DNA of 9,193 bases. Source: Fidelibacterota bacterium. GTDB taxonomy: Bacteria > Fidelibacterota > Marinisomatia > SCGC-AAA003-L08 > GCA-002704045. The notes below the pieces were generated by a model. It searched no databases and was not told the DNA's origin. It was given only the letters and a program-made list of their open reading frames with translations. The stretch covers positions 1 to 9,193 of the forward strand of contig PAFF01000006.1 of NCBI GenBank assembly GCA_002704045.1. Reading direction: 5' to 3'. The position numbers and the translations under genes are program-made. Shown piece by piece: positions 1 through 6,584 of this stretch (position 1 is the first letter of the stretch; each line of letters starts with the position of its first letter).

Positions 1-1205
1 AAATTGGTAAAAGTATAAGAAGAAAAGCAAAACGATCTAGTAAACAAATCGCAGGTTTAATGAATGTTTTAAATGATAGTATCAACGGAATTAAAATTGT
101 GAAAGCATTTAATAACGAAAAATTTGAATTAGATAAATTTAATCTTCAAAATAATAAATATTTCAAATTAGTTTTTCGCCAATCTAAACTGGGTCATTTA
201 ACCATTCCAATAAATGATTTAATTGGAGTTTCAATTGGTGTTGTTTTATTATGGTATGGTGGATCATCCGTTCTTCAAGGTAATAGTATTCCACCAGGCG
301 ATTTTATGAGATTTATAATATTATTATTTGCTTTAATGCAGCCGGCAAGAAAACTTGCAAATGTAAATACAAAAATTCAATTGGGTTTAGCTTCTGCTGA
401 AAGAGTATTTATGATATTAGATCAACCTATTACAATTAAAAATAATATAAATTCTGAAGATATTCTTTCCTTAAAAGATTGTATTCAATTTAAAAATGTA
501 AACTTTAAGTATGATACCAAATCTAATTTTAAATTAAACAATATTAATATAAAAATAAAAAAAAATGAAAAGGTTGCTTTGGTTGGAGCTAGCGGTTCTG
601 GAAAATCAACCTTAGCTGATCTAATACCTAGATTTTATGATACATCCTCTGGAGATATTACTATTGATGGAAAAAATATTAGAAACATAAAAATTCAATC
701 TTTAAGATCATTAATGGGTATAGTAACTCAAGATACAATTTTATTTAATGATACAGTTTATAATAATATAGCATATGGTTTAAATAATATATCTGAGAAA
801 GATGTAATCCACGCTGCTAAATCTTCAAATTCACATGAATTCATTAAAAATTTACCAAACCAGTATAATACAATCCTGTCTGAAAAAGGACAAAATTTAT
901 CTGGGGGGCAACGTCAAAGATTATCTATTGCACGAGCATTGTTAAAAAATCCTCCAATTATAATTCTAGATGAAGCAACTTCAAATTTAGATACAGAATC
1001 AGAAAATAAAATAAAAAAAGCATTGAATAAATTGATAAATAATAGAACAGTAATTATAATAGCGCACAGATTAACTACTATTAGCCAAGCTGATAAAATC
1101 ATTGTTTTAAACGATGGTAAAATTATTGAATCTGGATCTCATAATGAATTAATTAAAAATAATTCTGAATATAAAAAATTATATGATTTACAATTCGATA
1201 AATAG
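1..1205 (+). CDS. msbA: MsbA-like ABC exporter, lipid A/LPS flippase type (5' end cut off by window edge)
   Basis: The reading frame is open from base 3 and enters from the left, so the ATG at 60 is internal: the 19 codons before it continue the transmembrane-domain homology. About 400 residues are visible against roughly 580 in the family, so the first transmembrane helices are missing. What remains is the end of the membrane domain (NDSINGIKIVKAF is the usual intracellular-loop motif) followed by a complete nucleotide-binding domain. That domain has Walker A GASGSGKST (from base 585), Q-loop VTQDTILF, signature LSGGQRQR (from base 897), Walker B IIILDEATSNLD and the H-loop IIAHRL. Half-transporters of this architecture work as homodimers in the inner membrane; MsbA flips lipid A-core. 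The lipid A role is inferred from the match and from waaA and glycosyltransferases nearby; another exporter of the same ABCB class (drug, peptide or lipid) cannot be excluded. Confidence 0.85.
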   Translation, partial: IGKSIRRKAKRSSKQIAGLMNVLNDSINGIKIVKAFNNEKFELDKFNLQNNKYFKLVFRQSKLGHLTIPINDLIGVSIGVVLLWYGGSSVLQGNSIPPGDFMRFIILLFALMQPARKLANVNTKIQLGLASAERVFMILDQPITIKNNINSEDILSLKDCIQFKNVNFKYDTKSNFKLNNINIKIKKNEKVALVGASGSGKSTLADLIPRFYDTSSGDITIDGKNIRNIKIQSLRSLMGIVTQDTILFNDTVYNNIAYGLNNISEKDVIHAAKSSNSHEFIKNLPNQYNTILSEKGQNLSGGQRQRLSIARALLKNPPIIILDEATSNLDTESENKIKKALNKLINNRTVIIIAHRLTTISQADKIIVLNDGKIIESGSHNELIKNNSEYKKLYDLQFDK

Positions 1206-1310
1206 ATAAATTATTAAAAAAAATTATGTAAATAAATTTTTATTTTTTAAAAATTATATCAAATTAAAATTAAGTTTCATATTCCAAAAAAATAATCATA
1301 ATCGATAAAA

Positions 1311-1916
1311 ATGAAAAATAAATCTATTTTAATAGTAGGAAATGGTCCATCAGTTTTAGAACATCAATTAGGAGAAGAAATTAATAAATTTCAAACAATA
1401 GGTAGAATTAATAATTACGTTACAGTTGATTATGATCAATATGTAGGTAATAAAACTTCAATTTGGTTTAATGGGGGGAATCAAAACTTAACTATACCTA
1501 AAGAGCTTGCAAAAAAAATTATTGTTTTTGTCCCATATGAAATAATTAATAATAATTTTAATAAAATTGTTAAAAGAACATCATATAGATTAGGATTAAA
1601 TCAAAATGAATATATATTAACGAAAAAAGAAAAAATGAAACATTATGAATTCATTTCAAATGTAAAACGCCCAACAACTGGATTGAATTCTATTTTATGG
1701 GCATTAGAAAATTATAAGGAAGTAATAATTCATGGATTTGATTTTTTTCAAAATTCAAAAGAACATTACTATGACTCTTACATTTATAAAAAAATAATTA
1801 ACTTAAAAATATTAAAAAAAGGTGAGAAACACGATCACTTAGCTGAAAAATTATTTGTTGAACAATTAATTGCAAATAAAAAAATATTTCAATTAAGCGA
1901 TTATATAAAAAAATGA
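1311..1916 (+). CDS. GT29-family (sialyltransferase-like) glycosyltransferase
   Basis: This 201-residue protein has, in order, all four conserved elements of family GT29. A motif-L-like stretch covers residues 6-34 (ILIVGNGPS, then GRIN, giving N11 and N34). A motif-S-like stretch covers 120-144 (RPTTGLNSILWAL, then HGFD). Motif III is H152-Y-Y-D, and motif VS is H174-x4-E179. In animal enzymes these asparagines and the motif-S Ser/Thr-Gly contact CMP-sialic acid, the motif III His helps bind it, and the VS His is the catalytic base. The protein has no cysteine at all, so it lacks the L-S disulfide of animal enzymes, and it has no signal or membrane anchor, so it is probably cytoplasmic. CMP-sugar genes lie about 3 kb downstream. 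Inferred role: transfer of a CMP-activated acid sugar (nonulosonate, possibly Kdo) to a surface glycan. The ATG has no Shine-Dalgarno sequence. Family match is good; donor and acceptor are unproven. Confidence 0.75.
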   Translation: MKNKSILIVGNGPSVLEHQLGEEINKFQTIGRINNYVTVDYDQYVGNKTSIWFNGGNQNLTIPKELAKKIIVFVPYEIINNNFNKIVKRTSYRLGLNQNEYILTKKEKMKHYEFISNVKRPTTGLNSILWALENYKEVIIHGFDFFQNSKEHYYDSYIYKKIINLKILKKGEKHDHLAEKLFVEQLIANKKIFQLSDYIKK

Positions 1917-1918
1917 TA

Positions 1919-2626
1919 TTATGAAAAAAAAGTTTTACTAATTTTTAAATATAATTTCTCATACCATTTTAAATTTTTATTTGTATAATTTAGTTCTTTT
2001 CTAATTGAATGTTTATACCTTAGTTCAGTTGCAATTCGATTGGAAATTAAATATGGATTAAAATTTTTAAAATTTCTTCTCAAAATGACATCCATTGAAG
2101 ATTTACCATTATAAGGTAATAATACTTTTTTTAAAACTTTAGCACTTGATGCTTTCATTAAATAACAAAACGTACCACTATTGGAACCCCTTTTAGGAAT
2201 ATTATTAGGTTTAAAAAAATTTTCTGAAATCTTAATACCATCTAATCCATGGTATGATAATTTTATTATATCCCAATTTTTCGGAACATCACTCCAAGGA
2301 ATTTGATTTAATTTTTCTTTAAAATTTTTATGTAATAGAATGTCATCCTCACATATTAAGGCAACCTTACAATTTGGGTCCTTATATATCTTTTCCCATA
2401 ATGATACATGACTTAGTAAGCATCCTAAACTTCCTGGCATTTTTAATTTAAAATCGTTTGATAAATATTTTAACTTTTTATATTTTTGTATATCAACTTC
2501 TATACCATTAATTCCCTCCCATAATTCTACTGAAATATTTTGCTCAAGAAATTTGTTAAAACACTTTTCGAGTCTTAATGGTGTTAATTTTGGTATACCA
2601 ATTATGTAAGCTTTATCAAAATGCAT
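1919..2626 (-). CDS. Glycosyltransferase family 25 (LPS glycan biosynthesis)
   Basis: The 235-residue protein matches the GT25 pattern: an N-terminal strand FDKAYIIGIPKL, then GSLGCLLSHVSLW (residues 65-77) and ALICEDDILL, with the EDD triplet at 93-95 expected to bind metal and sugar nucleotide. SGTFCYLMKASSAKVL (150-165) matches the later conserved block, and D179 lies in the position of the late conserved aspartate. GT25 members include LOS galactosyl/glucosyltransferases such as LgtB/LpsA-type enzymes, which work in the cytoplasm on lipid-linked oligosaccharide, and animal collagen galactosyltransferases. The sugar moved here cannot be told from sequence. The gene ends 2 bases from the end of the GT29 gene and is divergent from ispD with a 54-base gap. 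The ATG start has no recognisable Shine-Dalgarno sequence. Inferred role: adds a hexose to the LPS outer core, conceivably the acceptor of the GT29 enzyme. Confidence 0.82.
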   Translation of the reverse strand: MHFDKAYIIGIPKLTPLRLEKCFNKFLEQNISVELWEGINGIEVDIQKYKKLKYLSNDFKLKMPGSLGCLLSHVSLWEKIYKDPNCKVALICEDDILLHKNFKEKLNQIPWSDVPKNWDIIKLSYHGLDGIKISENFFKPNNIPKRGSNSGTFCYLMKASSAKVLKKVLLPYNGKSSMDVILRRNFKNFNPYLISNRIATELRYKHSIRKELNYTNKNLKWYEKLYLKISKTFFS

Positions 2627-2645
2627 ATTAAGTTAAGAATAATAA

Positions 2646-2659
2646 TATTAAATTTAATA
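2646..2659. promoter_or_regulatory. 14-bp perfect palindrome centred in the divergent GT25/ispD gap
   Basis: The 54-base gap between the divergent GT25 and ispD starts must hold promoters for both, or overlap them. Near its exact centre is the perfect palindrome TATTAAATTTAATA. A symmetric site between divergent genes is a typical operator position, but it is made only of A and T in a very AT-rich window, so chance is a serious alternative. I see no convincing -35/-10 pair on either strand. Confidence 0.25.
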
Positions 2660-2680
2660 ATAAACTAAAAACAAAAATAT

Positions 2681-3328
2681 ATGAATATAGCTATAATACT
2701 TGCTGCAGGAAGTTCCAATCGATTTAATGGTAAAAAACCAAAACAATTTGAATACTTTAACAAAAAAATGATTTTAGAATACTCAGTAGATACTTTTATA
2801 AATCACCCTGAAATTGATGAAGTTATAATAGTTGTAAAAAAAAGTTATTTAAATGAAATTGAAAAATCTATCAAAGGTTGTAAAATTATTCAAGGTGGAA
2901 AAAAAAGACAAGATTCTTCTCTATTGGGTTTAATGGCTTGTCCAACAAATACAAGAAATGTTTTAATTCATGATGCAGCACGTCCTTTTGTGAGCAATAC
3001 AATAATAAGTAATTGTATAGTGGAACTTAAAAATTCAGTTGCTGTGTGTCCTGCAATTCCAGTTAACGATACCGTTGCTATTATAAATTCTGAAAATAAT
3101 ATATCAAGTATGCTAGATCGTAATTTTGTTTATTGTCTTCAAACCCCTCAAGCATTTCATTATAAAATAATTTTTGAATGTCATAAAGAATTAGAAAAAA
3201 ATGTTACTGATGATATAAGTGTCTTACAGGAATTTAATTATAATTGCAAACTAATAAAGGGTAGTCAACAAAATCTTAAAGTCACATATCAAGATGACCT
3301 AAACAAATTAAGTAATTTCAAGATTTAG
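2681..3328 (+). CDS. ispD: 2-C-methyl-D-erythritol 4-phosphate cytidylyltransferase (IspD)
   Basis: IspD joins MEP and CTP to give CDP-methylerythritol, the third step of the MEP isoprenoid pathway, in the cytosol. The 215-residue protein (E. coli enzyme about 236) starts with the nucleotide-binding loop LAAGSSNRFNGKKPKQF, with R14 and K21 matching the CTP-contacting Arg/Lys. It continues with GGKKRQDS, IHDAARPF (R101), PVNDTVAI (T131), LDRNFVYCLQTPQAF (R147, T155), TDDISVL and NLKVTYQDDL (K200). All MEP- and CTP-contacting residues I know from the E. coli structure have counterparts. The related TarI enzymes, which make CDP-ribitol, share this fold, and the surrounding glycan genes make that a possible alternative; the full residue set favours IspD. 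No ispF follows. The ATG has no Shine-Dalgarno sequence. The gene stands alone: divergent from GT25 and convergent with pepC. Confidence 0.88.
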   Translation: MNIAIILAAGSSNRFNGKKPKQFEYFNKKMILEYSVDTFINHPEIDEVIIVVKKSYLNEIEKSIKGCKIIQGGKKRQDSSLLGLMACPTNTRNVLIHDAARPFVSNTIISNCIVELKNSVAVCPAIPVNDTVAIINSENNISSMLDRNFVYCLQTPQAFHYKIIFECHKELEKNVTDDISVLQEFNYNCKLIKGSQQNLKVTYQDDLNKLSNFKI

Positions 3329-3355
3329 TATGATTGTAAATATCTTATAATCATA
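3329..3355. terminator. Candidate bidirectional hairpin terminator between ispD and pepC
   Basis: The 30-base gap between the two convergent stop codons is almost filled by an inverted repeat. The arms are TATGATTGTAA (3329-3339) and TTATAATCATA (3345-3355), with a 5-base loop; 11 pairs form, one of them G-U in the plus-strand transcript (A-C mismatch in the minus). The position exactly between tail-to-tail genes supports termination in both directions. The stem is AT-rich and there is no clean U-tract, so it is not a textbook intrinsic terminator. Confidence 0.5.
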
Positions 3356-3358
3356 AAT

Positions 3359-4699
3359 TTACTTAGCTAAAGATCCCATAGGATCCCAAGGATCAAGACC
3401 GACAGGTTTTTTACTAAATAATTTTACAATTTTTTCTGGTAAATATTTTTTGTCAACAACTACTTCGTAATTATATTCATCAAACCATGAATCAGTCATT
3501 AAATAATATCCCCTACTTCCGCCCTTAACTCCCCAACTATTTTCTACTCTCCATTTAGTTGATTTATCACTTTTAATATCTACACCAGTAAAAAGCATTG
3601 CATGTGTCATTAAACTATCACCGTATTCTAAACGTTTAGATTTATCCAATAGAAATTTAGTTTGAAAAATAGATTCATAATCATATAGACTCATATCCAT
3701 TACGCCTAATGTTCGATGGAACATTTTTCCTACATCACATCCAAACCAAACAGCTTCATTATTTTTAATTGATTTAATCGCAGCTTTTTTCATGACTTCT
3801 ATATCAACATTTGCGTATTTAATAATTTCTCCATCAACAACATTTCCTAAAAAATTAACTGTATACAATTCATTCATTTTTTTATTTGACATTGGAGCAT
3901 TGATTAAACAAACTTTATCTTTTAATTTAATATCAACATGATTCCTATAGAATTCTATAGGTTTTAAATTCTTAAACCTATGAAATTTTTTCTTTTTATC
4001 AATTATTTGCCAATCAAATTGCTTTGGTGGATCTCCCAAGCAAATACAAAGCATTGAGTAAATAGTTGACAACATAGACTCTTTCATTATCCTCAAATCA
4101 TTTACGGTTTTTTCTTCATTATGATTCTTTCTTAATAAGTAAGCAAATTCTCTCAATTTCCTAGTAATAAAACGATTCATCATTCTTGAACTACTACTTT
4201 GGAAACTTTCTGGCATTACTGATTGTGGCATTACACCATACTTTTCAATTAAATTAACAAACATATCCCATTGTCCACCGTCTTCAATAGGACTATCTAA
4301 AAGATACATCATTATTCTACTATCATATGTTTCATCTAAAGTTTTTAAAATATTTTCTAAAAAATAATTTGATTTTTCTAACTTATCACAAAACATAAAA
4401 TAATTTTGCGAAAATTCAAAATCTTTGATATTATACTTATCAGCTAATTGAATACGCATTAAATTTAATCCTGCAAAACCCCAACATCTTCCAGAAGCTT
4501 TTTGATTTGTAACCTTATCCATCTCATTTGAAATGGTATTTGAATATGTATGGTCAATAGTTCTAAAACCATTCCAATCCATAGCAATATTATTAATATC
4601 ACTTCTTATCAATGCATTTCTTGCAATTTTTTTTGTTTTACTTGAATTAAATTCATTATTAAATACTTCTAGATTTGATAATGATATAGATTTTTTCAA
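3359..4699 (-). CDS. pepC: Aminopeptidase C / bleomycin hydrolase (peptidase family C1B)
   Basis: A papain-fold cysteine aminopeptidase, usually a cytosolic homohexamer that trims N-terminal residues from peptides. Counted from the TTG at 4699, the product has 446 residues, close to PepC/BLMH (about 435-455). Q66 lies in NQKASGRCWGF with the nucleophile C72, the catalytic His is H366 in SLMTHAM, and N387 is in VENSWG. Family blocks EFSQNYFMF, DGGQWDM, CICLGDPP, AVWFGCDVGK and the C-terminal DPWDPMGSLAK are present; this tail enters the active site in BLMH and sets aminopeptidase specificity. Start choice: the frame can begin at a TTG at 4720, but AAAGGAG lies inside that extension, 5 bases before the TTG at 4699, which also puts the Cys at 72 as against 73 in human BLMH. 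The gene is not obviously linked in function to the glycan genes around it. Confidence 0.93.
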   Translation of the reverse strand: MKKSISLSNLEVFNNEFNSSKTKKIARNALIRSDINNIAMDWNGFRTIDHTYSNTISNEMDKVTNQKASGRCWGFAGLNLMRIQLADKYNIKDFEFSQNYFMFCDKLEKSNYFLENILKTLDETYDSRIMMYLLDSPIEDGGQWDMFVNLIEKYGVMPQSVMPESFQSSSSRMMNRFITRKLREFAYLLRKNHNEEKTVNDLRIMKESMLSTIYSMLCICLGDPPKQFDWQIIDKKKKFHRFKNLKPIEFYRNHVDIKLKDKVCLINAPMSNKKMNELYTVNFLGNVVDGEIIKYANVDIEVMKKAAIKSIKNNEAVWFGCDVGKMFHRTLGVMDMSLYDYESIFQTKFLLDKSKRLEYGDSLMTHAMLFTGVDIKSDKSTKWRVENSWGVKGGSRGYYLMTDSWFDEYNYEVVVDKKYLPEKIVKLFSKKPVGLDPWDPMGSLAK

Positions 4700-4704
4700 C
4701 TTAA

Positions 4705-4711
4705 CTCCTTT
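4705..4711 (-). promoter_or_regulatory. Shine-Dalgarno site that sets the pepC start at a TTG
   Basis: On the minus strand the sequence reads AAAGGAG, then TTAAG, then TTG at 4699-4697. A full anti-16S match at a 5-base spacing supports this TTG over the in-frame TTG 21 bases upstream, whose codons would have to encode the site itself. Confidence 0.75.
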
Positions 4712-4818
4712 ATTACACAATTATATATAATAACTTATAAATACTTTTTAGTGTTATTATCATTATATTTTATAAATTAAGTATGTTTAAAATGAAATTT
4801 AAAAATTAAACTAATTTG
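4712..4818. promoter_or_regulatory. Divergent promoter region between pepC and the nonulosonate/waaA operon
   Basis: This stretch of about 107 bases separates the divergent pepC and neuA starts, so promoters for both should lie here. On the minus strand there is a perfect TATAAT at 4767-4762, with a poor -35-like TTAAAC 17 bases before it. On the plus strand I see no convincing pair. In sequence this rich in A and T a TATAAT is weak evidence, so the region is marked for its position rather than for a proven site. No operator-like repeat stands out. Confidence 0.3.
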
Positions 4819-5490
4819 ATGAAAATAATTTCAATTATACCAGCTAGGGGAGGTAGTAAAGGTGTTCCCAAAAAAAATATTAAAAAATTTTTAAACAAAC
4901 CATTAATAGCACATTCAATTGAATACTCACAATCATCAAAAAAAATTACTGAAACATATGTTTCAACTGATGATATAGAAATTAAAAAAATATCTGAAAA
5001 ATACAATGTAAAAGTCATTGATAGACCAAAAGAAATTTCAGGTGATACTGCAACTACAGAAAGTGCTATTGAACATGTTTTACTAAATATTAAATTCGAA
5101 CCTGATATTATAGTATTATTACAACCAACTAGTCCATTGAGACCTTTAAATTCGCTTGAAAAAGCGATTAATCACTTTATTGATAATAACTACGATTCCC
5201 TATTATCAATATCTCCTACTCATAATTTTATTTGGAACATTTCAAATAATATTGCTCACCCTAGTTATGATTATATAAACAGACCTAGAAGGCAAGATTT
5301 AAATGAGAAAGATATCAACTATATCGAAAATGGTTCTTTGTATATTTTTAGAAAATCTAACTTTATGAAATATAAAAATCGTTTAGGTGGTAAAATTGGA
5401 TACATTATATTTGAAGAAAAATATGCAATGGAAATTGATACAAAATTAGATTTCCTTATTCTGGAAGAAATTTCTAAAAGATTTAATTAA
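4819..5490 (+). CDS. neuA: CMP-nonulosonate (CMP-sialic acid type) synthetase
   Basis: The enzyme couples a 2-keto-3-deoxy acid sugar to CTP to give the CMP-sugar donor. The 223-residue protein has the NeuA signature IIPARGGSKGVPKKNI (residues 6-21), VSTDD (48-52), SGDTATTESAIEHVL (74-88), LQPTSPLR (101-108), the R157-R-Q-D/ENG segment and the metal-binding block MEIDTKLDF (204-212; D207 and D211). This is the NeuA/CMAS N-domain pattern; Kdo-specific KdsB has IPARYxSxRLPGKPL instead. Sequence alone cannot separate Neu5Ac, KDN, legionaminate and pseudaminate as substrate; the NANS-type synthase and phosphatase that follow favour Neu5Ac or KDN. Start: the frame also has a TTG at 4816, but the adjacent ATG at 4819 gives the standard MKIISIIPARGG start. 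It is the first gene of the operon, 44 bases before the synthase, and has no Shine-Dalgarno sequence. Confidence 0.88.
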   Translation: MKIISIIPARGGSKGVPKKNIKKFLNKPLIAHSIEYSQSSKKITETYVSTDDIEIKKISEKYNVKVIDRPKEISGDTATTESAIEHVLLNIKFEPDIIVLLQPTSPLRPLNSLEKAINHFIDNNYDSLLSISPTHNFIWNISNNIAHPSYDYINRPRRQDLNEKDINYIENGSLYIFRKSNFMKYKNRLGGKIGYIIFEEKYAMEIDTKLDFLILEEISKRFN

Positions 5491-5523
5491 TATTTTTTAA
5501 CTTACAGATTAATAAATTAATAC

Positions 5524-5530
5524 AAAGGAG
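5524..5530 (+). promoter_or_regulatory. Strong Shine-Dalgarno site before the nonulosonate synthase
   Basis: AAAGGAG lies 4 bases before the ATG at 5535. It is the only canonical ribosome binding site on the plus strand of this window; the other plus-strand starts have plain A/T leaders or overlap the previous gene. Confidence 0.75.
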
Positions 5531-5534
5531 TCAA

Positions 5535-6584
5535 ATGGCAACAATAATATCAGATGATTTTACAGTTGGAGATAATAAGCCGACTTTTATAATTGCAGAA
5601 ATTGGTATTAATCATCAGGGTGATGTAAGTATTGCTAAGGAATTGATTAGTAAGGCAGCAGATTCTGGAGCCAATGCAGTAAAATTTCAAAAAAGATCTA
5701 TATCAAGGATCCTAACTAAAGAAGGTTTAGAAATGCCATATGATAATCCAAATAGTTTTGGTAAAACTTATGGACAACATAAAAAAGCCCTAGAATTATC
5801 TGAAGATGACTATAAAGAACTATTTGAATTTTCAAATTCAAAAAATGTTCTTTTTTGTGCTTCAGGTTGGGATGAAGAGAGCATTGATTTTTTAGATGAT
5901 CTAGGTGTTTCTTTTTTCAAGATGGCTTCAGCAGATTTAACAAATTTTCCACTTCTTGAACATACCGCTAAAAAAAATAAACCCATGATTTTGTCAACTG
6001 GAATGGCAGATATGAATATTGTTGAAAAAGCTTACAAACTAGTTGTTAAACATAATAAAAAAATATCCATTCTGCAATGCACATCAACATATCCTGCTAA
6101 TTTCAAAGAAATTAATTTAAATGTAATTAAAACATACAAACAAAATTTTCCTGATGCTATAATTGGTTATTCAGGCCATGAATTAGGAATTGCAATACCA
6201 ACAGTATCAGTAGCACTAGGCGCAAAAATTATCGAACGACATTTTACTTTAGATAGAACAATGAAAGGAGGAGATCACGCTGCATCCTTAGAACCTCTTG
6301 GTTTTAAAAAAATGGTACGAGACATTAGACATGTCGAAGAAGCATTGGGTTCATATGATAAAAAAATGCAAGAATCAGAAAAGCCAATTTTTAAAAAACT
6401 TGGAAAAAGCATTGTAAGTTTAATTGAAATTCCTAATGGTACCGTTATTACAAAAAAAATGATAACTACCAAAGGTCCAGGAAACGGTTTATCTCCTATG
6501 AAATTTAATGAATTAATTGGTAAAAAAACTAAAATTCATATTAATCAAGATGTAGTAATAAAAGAATCAGATATTGAATGGTAA
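5535..6584 (+). CDS. neuB: Nonulosonate synthase, animal NANS-like (9-phosphate synthase type)
   Basis: The enzyme condenses phosphoenolpyruvate with ManNAc or mannose, or their 6-phosphates, to give a nine-carbon acid sugar. The 349-residue protein has an N-terminal TIM barrel with AEIGINHQGD (21-30), KFQK (50-53), STGM (154-157) and LQCTSTYP (180-187). IGYSGHE and ERHFTLD follow, with H215 and H236 corresponding to the metal-binding histidines of meningococcal NeuB. A C-terminal SAF/antifreeze-like domain covers about residues 285-349 (KLGKSIV, GPGNGLSP). It resembles human NANS more than NeuB of pathogens: FGKTYGQHKKALELS (75-89), FCASGWDEE, FFKMASADLTNFP and GGDHAASLEP all have close NANS counterparts. 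NANS-type enzymes use 6-phosphosugars and yield 9-phosphates, which fits the phosphatase whose start overlaps this gene's stop. It has the strongest ribosome binding site in the operon. Whether it makes Neu5Ac-9-P or KDN-9-P is not decided. Confidence 0.92.
   Translation: MATIISDDFTVGDNKPTFIIAEIGINHQGDVSIAKELISKAADSGANAVKFQKRSISRILTKEGLEMPYDNPNSFGKTYGQHKKALELSEDDYKELFEFSNSKNVLFCASGWDEESIDFLDDLGVSFFKMASADLTNFPLLEHTAKKNKPMILSTGMADMNIVEKAYKLVVKHNKKISILQCTSTYPANFKEINLNVIKTYKQNFPDAIIGYSGHELGIAIPTVSVALGAKIIERHFTLDRTMKGGDHAASLEPLGFKKMVRDIRHVEEALGSYDKKMQESEKPIFKKLGKSIVSLIEIPNGTVITKKMITTKGPGNGLSPMKFNELIGKKTKIHINQDVVIKESDIEW

Noticed and set aside
914..1102. Minus-strand open frame inside the ABC transporter.
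   Set aside because: It lies opposite the signature/Walker B/H-loop region of a clear coding frame and has no family resemblance; the same holds for the small opposite-strand frames at 4533-4730, 4806-5018 and 6275-6472.
1206..1310. Terminator or promoter in the msbA-GT29 gap (for example the all-A/T repeat 1235-1241 / 1249-1255).
   Set aside because: Seven A-T pairs in nearly pure A/T sequence are expected by chance; no -35/-10 pair or stable stem could be supported.
2681..3328. TarI-like ribitol-5-phosphate cytidylyltransferase instead of IspD.
   Set aside because: All known MEP/CTP contact residues have counterparts and no ribitol-phosphate reductase partner lies nearby, although the glycan context made it worth considering.
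4819..5490. Calling the CMP-sugar synthetase KdsB (CMP-Kdo).
   Set aside because: The N-terminal loop is IIPARGGSKGVPKKNI and the ATTESAIEHVL block is present, both NeuA-type; the KdsB loop is different.
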